Below, piece by piece: positions 5,820 through 11,848 of a stretch of 11,848 nt of DNA; the stretch's first letter is position 1, and every line of letters starts with the position of its first letter. The position numbers and the translations under genes were made by a program. The notes beneath the pieces were generated by a model, which was not told the DNA's origin, ran no database searches, and worked only from the letters and a program-made list of their open reading frames with translations. This DNA comes from Promicromonosporaceae bacterium. Its GTDB lineage: Bacteria; Actinomycetota; Actinomycetes; Actinomycetales; Cellulomonadaceae. The stretch lies in contig WQZL01000067.1 in assembly GCA_009780755.1 (NCBI GenBank), forward strand, positions 1-11,848, given 5' to 3'.

Positions 5820-8051
5820 TTAGGCGGTGCGGGTGAGTGTGGTGTGGGCGGCGGTTAGGATCGATTCGGTGGTAATGCCCGCGCGGGTTAGAACCTGGGC
5901 ACCGGAGCCGGACTCGCCGAAGCGTTCGACCGAAACAACCTCGCCATCCAGACCCACCCAGCGATACCAGGCATCGCCCCGGCCCGCCTCGATGGCAACG
6001 CGGGCGCGCAGCGTCGGCGGGAGTACGGTGTCGCGCCACTCTTGCGAAGCGGCCTCGAACCACTCGACGCACGGCATCGAAATGACGCGCCCGGCCACAT
6101 TCTCAGTAGCCAACCGCCGAGCGGCTTCAATGGCGAGCGACACCTCACTGCCTGTGGCGATGATCGCCAGGTCATGGCCATCGCCGTGCTGCCAGACGAC
6201 GTAACCACCGCGGCTGACCCCCGCTATGCGAGTTGAGAAAACATCCCCGCCAGGCGCCTTCTCATCTGTCGCATTCGTGCTTGCCGGAGCTGTGCCGAAT
6301 GATGGAATGGCATCACCGGGCAGGTGGGGTAGCACCGGCAGGTCTTGACGCGAGAGTATGAGGGCGACCGGGCCGAGGCTCGACGCAGCGGCATTGGGAG
6401 TGCCCGATTCGCCCGGTTCCATCAGCAGCCGCCAGGCGGCCAGGGTCTCGGTGGCATCCGCCGGACGAATCACCGACAGGCCCGAAATGGTGCGCAGCGC
6501 GGCCACCTGCTCAACAGGCTGATGGGTCGGCCCATCCTCGCCAACGGCCAGCGAATCATGAGTGAACACATAGATCACCGGCAACTTCATCAAGGCAGCG
6601 AGCCTGATGGCCGGGCGGGCATAGTCGCTGAACGCCAGATATGTCGAGCCATACGGTCGCCACAACCCGTGCAGCGCGATGCCAGAAAGGATCGCGGCCA
6701 TCGCATGCTCGCGAATGCCGAAGGGGATGAAATCGCCATTTCCGACCAATCCAGCGCTGACCGGCTGGCCCGGCACGGCAACGCAGGTGGACTCCGACAA
6801 ATCGCAGGATCCGCCCCACAGGAAACCCGCGGCGACCAGCGCACGCAACGCCTCACCGCTGGTTTTGCGGGTGGCGACGGATGCGCCAGCGGGTGGTAGA
6901 GCGAGGGCATCAAGCGCAGAGACGGCGGAGGCGCGGGCCGGGGGTGTGGAATCCGAGGTCGCGTTGGCGGGCAGCGACTCCCCCCGAAAGGCCGCCGCCA
7001 ACCTTGCCCGGGCGAGGGCCAGCTCCGGGCGGTGTTCGGCCCAGTAATCTCGGCGGCGCTCCCAGGCGAGACGCTCGGCTTGCCCGCGCTCGGCTACCTG
7101 TCGCGCCCAGGCCAGGGTCTCGTCGTCAACCAGATCAGCCAGGGTCGCCTCCGAGGCGAATCCCAGCGCCGCCAACGATCCGGCCACAGCATCAGCCCCG
7201 AGCGGGCCGGCATGGGCGGCCGACGTTCCGGCCCGCGTCGGCGCCGAACCGGCGATGATGGTGCGCACGGCCACGAGCGTTGGCTGGCTGCTGCCGCGCG
7301 CCTTCAACAACGCCGCCGCTATGGCGTCCAGATCGCGGCAATTGTCTACCTCGATCACTTGCCAGCCGTAGGCCCGATACCGGGCGCGCACATCTTCGGA
7401 GAAGTTCAACGAGGTTTCATTGTCGATGGTGATGCCGTTGTCATCCCAGATCAACACCAGATTGCTTAAGCCCAGCGCTCCGGCCAGGCTCGACGCCTCC
7501 GCGCTGACCCCTTCTTGCAGGCAGCCATCACCCGCCAGCACGTATACGGTTGGGTTCCACAGATAGCCCTCCCCGATGCTCGGGTCATCATGACGAGCGC
7601 TATCACGCCGCGCGGCCAGGGCCAACCCCACCGCACTCGCCACCCCCTGGCCCAGCGGACCGGTAGACATCTCGACACCGGAGGTGTGGCCAAGTTCCGG
7701 GTGGCCCGGAGTTGTCGCGTCGAGGGTGCGGCTCGCGGCCAGATCATCCAGGGTGAGGCCGTAACCGGTCAGGTACAGCTGCGTGTACAGCGCCAGACTG
7801 GCGTGCCCGGCCGAGAGGATGAAGCGGTCACGTCGCGGCCAGGCAGGGTCCGCCGGGTCATGAAGCAGCACCCGCTGGTACAACACATGCATCACGGGAG
7901 CCAGGGCCATCGCCGTGCCCGCGTGTCCGTGACCCTTGGCCTGCACAACAAGAGCCGGGATGGCCGTGGCGGCCGCCACGGCCCTGGCCTCGGCCGGGCA
8001 GCGGGTGCCGGAGAAGGTAAAGGAAGCGGTGACTGGTGGCGCGAACGACAT
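5820..8051 (-). CDS. Transketolase
   Basis: A 743-aa ThDP- and Mg-dependent transketolase, moving a two-carbon ketol unit between sugar phosphates in the cytosol. The ThDP/Mg motif runs from GDG (174-176) to WDDN (202-205). Active-site residues aligned with E. coli TktA are present: H43 (GHAG), H82 (LSAGHASL), H117 (GHPE), H280, the catalytic E448 (FGIREHAM), D506 and H510 (GEDGPTHQP). The phosphate-binding set R395, S421, H498 and R529 also seems kept, so a phosphorylated substrate is expected. The C-terminal domain ends with RFGESGSGAQ. It is longer than the usual ~690 because of an Ala/Pro/Thr-rich insertion around 573-612. ATG 8051 is chosen because family similarity starts right after it; the frame stays open to 8477 but would then overlap the ROK gene. 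Divergent from the ROK gene, with a putative operator (8059-8075) directly upstream. Probably a pathway-dedicated paralogue of the housekeeping enzyme. Confidence 0.93.
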   Translation of the reverse strand: MSFAPPVTASFTFSGTRCPAEARAVAAATAIPALVVQAKGHGHAGTAMALAPVMHVLYQRVLLHDPADPAWPRRDRFILSAGHASLALYTQLYLTGYGLTLDDLAASRTLDATTPGHPELGHTSGVEMSTGPLGQGVASAVGLALAARRDSARHDDPSIGEGYLWNPTVYVLAGDGCLQEGVSAEASSLAGALGLSNLVLIWDDNGITIDNETSLNFSEDVRARYRAYGWQVIEVDNCRDLDAIAAALLKARGSSQPTLVAVRTIIAGSAPTRAGTSAAHAGPLGADAVAGSLAALGFASEATLADLVDDETLAWARQVAERGQAERLAWERRRDYWAEHRPELALARARLAAAFRGESLPANATSDSTPPARASAVSALDALALPPAGASVATRKTSGEALRALVAAGFLWGGSCDLSESTCVAVPGQPVSAGLVGNGDFIPFGIREHAMAAILSGIALHGLWRPYGSTYLAFSDYARPAIRLAALMKLPVIYVFTHDSLAVGEDGPTHQPVEQVAALRTISGLSVIRPADATETLAAWRLLMEPGESGTPNAAASSLGPVALILSRQDLPVLPHLPGDAIPSFGTAPASTNATDEKAPGGDVFSTRIAGVSRGGYVVWQHGDGHDLAIIATGSEVSLAIEAARRLATENVAGRVISMPCVEWFEAASQEWRDTVLPPTLRARVAIEAGRGDAWYRWVGLDGEVVSVERFGESGSGAQVLTRAGITTESILTAAHTTLTRTA

Positions 8052-8058
8052 GTGCAGC

Positions 8059-8075
8059 ACTTTGGTACAAATTTG
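8059..8075. promoter_or_regulatory. Putative operator, copy 1 (transketolase/ROK)
   Basis: ACTTTGGTACAAATTTG, containing the partial palindrome TTTG-GTA-CAAA, lies 8-24 bases upstream of the transketolase ATG, where a bound repressor would block initiation. It matches 15 of 17 bases with a site upstream of the PTS operon (9523-9539) in the same orientation. Assignment to the neighbouring ROK protein is inference. Confidence 0.5.
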
Positions 8076-8171
8076 AGCGAAACGCAATGTCCTGGTCAGC
8101 GCCTGGCATACTTCGGCATCGAGACAGGGCAAGATAGTTCTTCCACATTGCCGCAGAGAGGGGAGAGCGCA

Positions 8172-9338
8172 GTGTCCAGGCTGCATGTGACCGGGTCGGG
8201 TGTGGTACTCGACCTGATTAGGAGCGGGATCACCACTCGACGCGAACTCACCGATCACCTGGGCTGGTCGCGGGTAACCATCGGTCGCCGCCTGACCGAA
8301 CTGCTGGCCGTGGGTCTCATCATCCCCGACGGGTCGCTGGCCTCCGGCGGAGGCCGCCCTCGCGAATCCTTCGCCGTAAACAAGGATGCCGGGGTGCTGC
8401 TCGCAGCCGACATCGGTTCCTCGCACACCCAGGTGGGCGTGACCGACTTGGTCAGCAACGTACTCACCGCCTCCCACGCCGACATTGGCCTTTACGATGG
8501 TCCAGAGGAAATCTTCAGGTGGGCCGGGCAGGTTTTTGACTTTCTGCTAGCCAAAGTGGGCCGCACCCGCGATGACGTACTCGGCATCGGCATCGGCGTG
8601 CCCGGTCCGGTGGATCACCGCACCGGCACGCTCGGCGTTTCTCAATTCGACCCTCGCTGGGACGGCGTACCCGTACCGCGCTGGGTGGGCGACTGGGGCC
8701 GTTCCGATGCTGTGGTGGCCGTTGATCGAGATGTGAACATCCTTGCTCTGGGGGAGTCCCGGCTGGGTTGGCCCGACGCGAACGACCTCGTGGTGGTCAA
8801 GGCGGGCATGGGGATCGGCTGCGCTTTCGTGGTGGATGGTCGCCTGGTGCGCGGCGCTCGCGGCGGTTCTGGCCAGCTCAGCGCCCCGCTGCGCGAGCGC
8901 CTCTCCGACCCGCTGCGTCGTCTCGAAACCGTGGCGAGCGGCGCCACCGTCGGCGATCAGCTGACTCAGGCCGGGCATCACGTTCACACCGGCGTTGATC
9001 TGGTGGCGGTGGTTGCCTCCGGGGATCGCGCCGCCCGGACGGCCGTAGATGAGGCCGCCGCCCAGCTTGGCTACGCCCTGGCCGATGTGGTTGGCCTGCT
9101 AAACCCGACGGCCGTGGTGATCGGCGGCGCCCTGGCCGAGCTGGGGGAGCAGTTTGTGGCAGTTGTACGCAGAAGTCTGTTTGCCGCCTCTCACGCCTTT
9201 GCCCGGCAGGGTTTGATCGTTGAGCGCAACCGTCTCGGCCAGGATGCCGGGATTCGCGGGGCATCGCTGCTGGCCCAGGATCGCCTCTTTGATGCCGACC
9301 GCATCTCTGAACTAACTCGCACCCTCGACCCCGCCTGA
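8172..9338 (+). CDS. ROK family transcriptional regulator
   Basis: A 388-aa protein with an N-terminal winged helix-turn-helix (about 8-53; TTRRELTDHLGWSRVTIGRR) and a wing ending SGGGRPRE (59-65), followed by a sugar-kinase-like ROK domain. Kinase-fold landmarks remain: DIGSSHTQVGVTD (80-92), GIGVPGPVD (140-148), an Asp at the catalytic-base position (D187 in DRDVNILALGE), GMGIG (212-216) and VVIGGAL (315-321). The usual GExGH and CxCGxxGC zinc motifs are absent; the place reads GARGGSGQLSAP with no cysteine, so zinc binding and probably kinase activity are lost. Start GTG 8172 is preceded by AGGGGAG with a 6-base gap; the frame is open far upstream but that part is antisense to the transketolase gene. 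Likely a sugar-responsive repressor of its divergent transketolase gene and of the PTS operon 273 bases downstream. Confidence 0.92.
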   Translation: MSRLHVTGSGVVLDLIRSGITTRRELTDHLGWSRVTIGRRLTELLAVGLIIPDGSLASGGGRPRESFAVNKDAGVLLAADIGSSHTQVGVTDLVSNVLTASHADIGLYDGPEEIFRWAGQVFDFLLAKVGRTRDDVLGIGIGVPGPVDHRTGTLGVSQFDPRWDGVPVPRWVGDWGRSDAVVAVDRDVNILALGESRLGWPDANDLVVVKAGMGIGCAFVVDGRLVRGARGGSGQLSAPLRERLSDPLRRLETVASGATVGDQLTQAGHHVHTGVDLVAVVASGDRAARTAVDEAAAQLGYALADVVGLLNPTAVVIGGALAELGEQFVAVVRRSLFAASHAFARQGLIVERNRLGQDAGIRGASLLAQDRLFDADRISELTRTLDPA

Positions 9339-9470
9339 TCCGAAGCTCCCTCGTTATCTTGCGCAGACGTTCTCGGACTCTCAACCACCGGTCTGGGTGG
9401 AGCGGAGGGTGCTGGCGTGTTTGGGATCGTTTTGGTGGCGCGAGATGATGCGGGGGTGAGGGGTAGCACA

Positions 9471-9487
9471 AGTTTGCGCCAAATTTT
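9471..9487. promoter_or_regulatory. Putative operator, weaker copy 3
   Basis: AGTTTGCGCCAAATTTT shares 12 of 17 bases with the site at 8059-8075 and keeps the TTTG-N3-CAAA core, here more symmetric. It lies 52 bases before copy 2. Confidence 0.35.
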
Positions 9488-9522
9488 CAGTCGAATTGCG
9501 CAAGTTGGTCTGTTTCATGGAA

Positions 9523-9539
9523 ACTTTGGTACAGACTTG
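9523..9539. promoter_or_regulatory. Putative operator, copy 2 (PTS operon)
   Basis: ACTTTGGTACAGACTTG differs at two positions from the site ahead of the transketolase gene. It is 73 bases upstream of the chosen EIIA start, in the A/T-rich zone where the promoter is expected. Confidence 0.5.
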
Positions 9540-9611
9540 CTCACAAGTAGACGATGTGATCGTTTTGTGAAGATTCGCGTCGTCGCCAGGCATTCAGTGA
9601 AAGACCCGCCG

Positions 9612-10064
9612 ATGAACCTAGCCGAGTACCTGCCCGAGTGCGCGATCCTCACCCGGGCACATGCCGCCGATTGGCGCGAGGCCGTGCGCCTCGCCGGAGG
9701 CGCCCTCACCGCCCAGGGCGTAGCCGCTGCGGTCTACACCGACGAGATGATTGCGGCCATCGAAGAACTCGGCCCCTACGTTGTGATCGCCCCCGGATTC
9801 GCCCTGGCCCATTCCAGGCCATCCCCGGCGGTAAATCACACCGGAATCTCCTGGGTGAGCTTGGCTGAACCCGTAGAATTTGGGGCCGGGGAGAACGACC
9901 CAGTGCGCCTGATCGTCGGTCTGGCGGCCACGGATCACAACGGGCATCTCGACATCATGTCAGCGCTGTCCGAGGTGCTCATGGACGATGACCTGTTGGC
10001 CGCCGCCCTGGACGCCAACAACCCCGCCGAAGTTCGGGCGCTGCTATCTGGCGCCGCCCCCTAA
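9612..10064 (+). CDS. PTS EIIA component, ascorbate/UlaC-like
   Basis: A 150-aa cytosolic phosphocarrier of the fructose/mannitol-type EIIA fold, taking the phosphoryl group from HPr and passing it to EIIB. The phosphorylated histidine is H67 in IAPGFALAHSRPS (59-71), with a second conserved histidine H112 in AATDHNGHLD (105-114); VSLAEPVEFG (82-91) is the family core strand. Start: ATG 9612 gives the normal family length, with only a weak GTGAAAGA upstream; GTG 9597 and more upstream starts in frame cannot be excluded, but the added residues look non-conserved. The first gene of the operon; EIIB follows after 32 bases. The spelling resembles UlaC/SgaA-type EIIA, in agreement with the following genes. 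Confidence 0.9.
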   Translation: MNLAEYLPECAILTRAHAADWREAVRLAGGALTAQGVAAAVYTDEMIAAIEELGPYVVIAPGFALAHSRPSPAVNHTGISWVSLAEPVEFGAGENDPVRLIVGLAATDHNGHLDIMSALSEVLMDDDLLAAALDANNPAEVRALLSGAAP

Positions 10065-10096
10065 CACAACTCCTGGCCCCACTGGAAGGAAAGACC

Positions 10097-10366
10097 ATGA
10101 AGATCGTCGCAGTTTGCGGCATGGGAATCGGCACCTCGGTGCTGTTGAAGATGAACGCCGAGAAGGTACTAGCGCAGCTAGGCGTCGATGCCGATGTAGA
10201 GGCGGCCGACATCGGTACCGCCGCCGGTGCCGCTCGCATGGCCGACATCGTACTTACCTCGGCCGAACTCGCCGACGAAATCGGCCCCGTCAAGGCCAAG
10301 ATCGTTGTCATCGACAACTTCATCAACCTAGCCGAGATCAAAGAAAAACTCGGCGCGGTTCTCTAG
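10097..10366 (+). CDS. PTS EIIB component, ascorbate/UlaB-like
   Basis: An 89-aa cytosolic PTS EIIB that carries a phosphocysteine and phosphorylates the sugar during transport. The phospho-site is C7 in VAVCGMGIGTSVLLKM (4-19), the P-loop-like CGxGxGTS motif of the lactose/ascorbate-type EIIB fold. The rest has the expected alternation of strand and helix (ADIVLTSAELADEI, KIVVIDNFINLAEI). Length is normal. Start ATG 10097 with the strong ribosome binding site GGAAGGAAAG (10084-10093), stronger than that of EIIA, so EIIB may be translated more. Between EIIA and EIIC in one operon. Confidence 0.93.
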   Translation: MKIVAVCGMGIGTSVLLKMNAEKVLAQLGVDADVEAADIGTAAGAARMADIVLTSAELADEIGPVKAKIVVIDNFINLAEIKEKLGAVL

Positions 10367-10410
10367 CAAGACCAGTCAGTACGCAGTATCAACCCATCCG
10401 CCAGTCAAGC

Positions 10411-10417
10411 AAAGGAG
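10411..10417 (+). promoter_or_regulatory. Ribosome binding site of EIIC
   Basis: AAAGGAG followed by seven bases and GTG 10425; it fixes the EIIC start, since no ATG lies near the beginning of the conserved part. Confidence 0.75.
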
Positions 10418-10424
10418 CAGTTAA

Positions 10425-11848
10425 GTGGACTGGTTAGTCAATATTCTCAATTTCATCGGGAACGAGTTCCTTGGTGTTCCCGCCTACCTGATCGGTATCA
10501 TCACGGCCATCGGCCTGATGGCGCTGCGCCGCCCGGCTGGCCGGGTGATCGGCGGCGGCCTCAAGGCCACGATGGGCTTCCTGATTCTTGGCGCTGGCGC
10601 CGGGGTCGTGGTTGGCGCCCTGGAGCCGCTGGGCGCACTTATCTTCTCCGTAACGGAGATGGAGGGTGTCATCCCCAACAACGAGGCCATCTCGGCTATG
10701 GCCACCGGAGAATTCGGTACCTCCGCCGCCTACACGCTGGTACTCGGCTTCATCGTGATGCTGCTGTTAGCCCGGTTCACGCGAATGAAGTACATCTTCC
10801 TCACTGGCCACCACATGGTGTTCATGTCGCTAATGCTCGTTGTGGTACTAACCGTCGGCTTCAACGGGGATCACACCTGGCTCGTCGTTCTGCTTGGTGC
10901 ACTGCTGCTCGGCGTAATCATGGTGGTCATGCCCGCTCTCGCTCAGCCGTGGATGCGGAAGATCACCGGCGATGATTCCGTAGCGATGGGGCACTTCAGC
11001 ACCCTTGGTTACGTTGCTGCGGGTGCCACTGGACAGGCCGTTGGCAAGAAATCCAAGAGTACCGAGGACATCAAGTTCCCGCAGGGCTTGGCCTTCTTGC
11101 GTGACTCGATGGTCGCCACCGCGCTGTCGATGGTACTCATCTACTGGGTATTCGTGATCTGGGGCGTCATCGCCGACTCCGAGACCACAAAGGCCGTACT
11201 CGGCGTTGACGGCGGCGCAGGTGAGGCCATCATGGCTGGCTTCCACCAGGCGCTGTTGTTCGGTGTTGGTGTCGCGATCATCCTCTTTGGTGTCCGCACG
11301 ATTCTTGGCGAACTCGTCCCCGCCTTCCAGGGCATTGGCGAGAAGGTAGTCCCTGGCGCGAAGCCCGCGTTGGACTGCCCGATTGTCTTCCCCTACGCCC
11401 CCAATGCCGTGTTGGTCGGCTTCTTGTCGTCCTTCGTCGGCGGTCTAGCGATGCTTGGCTTGCTGGCCTGGTGGCTGGGGCCGTGGTTGGGCCTGGCGCT
11501 CATCTTGCCGGGCATGGTGCCGCACTTCTTCACGGGCGCCACGGCCGGTGTATTTGGCAACGCCACCGGTGGCCGTCTCGGTGCGATGATTGGTGGGTTC
11601 ATCAATGGTGTACTCATCACGATTCTGCCCGCCCTGCTGTTGCAGGTCTTCGGCAACTTCCCCGACCTGGCTGGTTCGACTTACGGCGACACCGACTTCG
11701 GTTGGTTCGGTGCCCTGATCGGTCTGTCCGTCCGCGCCCCAATCGTGGTTGGCGTAATTCTGTGCCTGGTCATCGCGGCTGTACTCGTTGTCGGTGGTCT
11801 CTGGTGGCAGAAGACGAGGGTTGACACCGGCTGGGTTCCCGGCGGCGG
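10425..11848 (+). CDS. PTS EIIC permease, SgaT/UlaA family, 3' end outside
   Basis: The sugar-translocating membrane subunit of the PTS; 474 residues are visible and no stop is reached, so the window cuts at or very near the C-terminus (UlaA homologues are about 465-500 aa). It starts VDWLVNILNFIGNEFLGVPAYLIGIITAIGL and shows about ten hydrophobic helices. Family-like stretches are FLTGHHMVFMS, GFNGDHTW, AQPWMRK, the long cytoplasmic segment KKSKSTEDIKFPQGLAFLRDS, CPIVFPYAPNAVLVGFLSS, and PGMVPHFFTGATAGVFGNATGGRLGAM. The start is GTG with AAAGGAG upstream. Third gene of the operon, 58 bases after EIIB. UlaA members carry L-ascorbate in E. coli, but many homologues have unknown substrates; no ascorbate-catabolic gene is visible here. 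Confidence 0.92.
   Translation, partial: MDWLVNILNFIGNEFLGVPAYLIGIITAIGLMALRRPAGRVIGGGLKATMGFLILGAGAGVVVGALEPLGALIFSVTEMEGVIPNNEAISAMATGEFGTSAAYTLVLGFIVMLLLARFTRMKYIFLTGHHMVFMSLMLVVVLTVGFNGDHTWLVVLLGALLLGVIMVVMPALAQPWMRKITGDDSVAMGHFSTLGYVAAGATGQAVGKKSKSTEDIKFPQGLAFLRDSMVATALSMVLIYWVFVIWGVIADSETTKAVLGVDGGAGEAIMAGFHQALLFGVGVAIILFGVRTILGELVPAFQGIGEKVVPGAKPALDCPIVFPYAPNAVLVGFLSSFVGGLAMLGLLAWWLGPWLGLALILPGMVPHFFTGATAGVFGNATGGRLGAMIGGFINGVLITILPALLLQVFGNFPDLAGSTYGDTDFGWFGALIGLSVRAPIVVGVILCLVIAAVLVVGGLWWQKTRVDTGWVPGG

Larger units (their letters stand above)
9339..9611. other. Control region ahead of the PTS operon
   Basis: No gene is called in these 273 bases; the frame of EIIA stays open through much of it but with atypical composition. 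It holds two operator-like motifs (9471-9487 and 9523-9539) and between them TTGCGCAA (9497-9504), another short palindrome. A 5-bp hairpin CCACC/GGTGG (9385-9400) is too weak to call a terminator for the ROK gene. The stretch 9471-9570 is clearly more A/T-rich than its surroundings, as expected of a promoter, but I see no unambiguous -35/-10 pair. Confidence 0.55.

Noticed and set aside
7515..8171. A long plus-strand open frame that continues upstream of the ROK gene to 7515
   Set aside because: It is antisense to the well-supported transketolase gene; GC-rich codons make long opposite frames common. ROK similarity and a ribosome binding site place the start at 8172.
8052..8477. N-terminal extension of the transketolase frame up to 8477
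   Set aside because: It would overlap the ROK coding region on the other strand and has no transketolase similarity; family similarity starts soon after ATG 8051.
5792..9405. Identical 13-mer CTGGGTGGAGCGG at 5792-5804 and 9393-9405, flanking the transketolase-ROK pair
   Set aside because: About one such match is expected by chance in a window this size, and GC bias raises it further; no other sign of attachment sites or target duplication.
9555..9571. CRP/GlxR-like TGTGATCGTTTTGTGA ahead of the PTS operon
   Set aside because: The two TGTGA-like halves are in direct, not inverted, orientation, so it is not a proper CRP-type palindrome.
1..11848. CRISPR arrays, tRNA or rRNA genes, transposases, phage genes
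   Set aside because: Looked for on both strands; no regularly spaced repeats, cloverleaf-like genes, or recombinase/transposase motifs were found.

Overview
The window looks like chromosomal DNA of a high-GC Gram-positive (actinobacterial) organism. Supporting signs are the GC-rich third codon positions, the actinobacteria-typical DUF3043 membrane protein, a sortase-anchored LPXTG surface protein, several genes that start directly downstream of a TANNNT -10 box (leaderless style), and intergenic palindromes carrying the familiar 'TTTCGACAGGCTC' sequence. A fermentative member of the Actinomycetales (Actinomyces-like) would fit the PTS genes and the sortase protein, but the sequence does not fix the genus.

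Layout. (1) 1-904: the 3' part of a cell-wall-anchored surface protein with a Pro/Thr/Gly repeat stalk and an LPVTG sorting signal, closed by a strong hairpin. (2) About 905-1657: a gene-poor stretch with one doubtful 62-aa ORF and a mosaic of intergenic palindromes. (3) 1658-5769: housekeeping-like genes. An aldo/keto reductase and a DUF3043 protein lie on the minus strand. An M20 dipeptidase, an ErpA/HesB-type Fe-S carrier and a small unknown ORF butted against it lie on the plus strand. The divergent DUF3043/M20 promoter region holds a perfect 27-bp inverted repeat. (4) 5820-11848: a carbohydrate module. It contains a full-length transketolase (minus), a divergent ROK-family repressor (plus), and then a PTS operon of the ascorbate/UlaCBA type (EIIA, EIIB, EIIC) that runs off the window end.

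How it may work together (inference): the PTS imports and phosphorylates an unknown sugar, the dedicated transketolase feeds the resulting ketose phosphate into the pentose-phosphate pool, and the ROK protein controls both transcription units. The best sequence support for a regulon is a 17-bp motif (ACTTTGGTACARAYTTG) that occurs just upstream of the transketolase start and again upstream of the PTS operon, with a weaker third copy. The ROK protein lacks the usual Cys-rich zinc motif, so it is probably a pure regulator. The substrate cannot be named from this window, and no UlaG/D/E/F-type ascorbate enzymes are visible.
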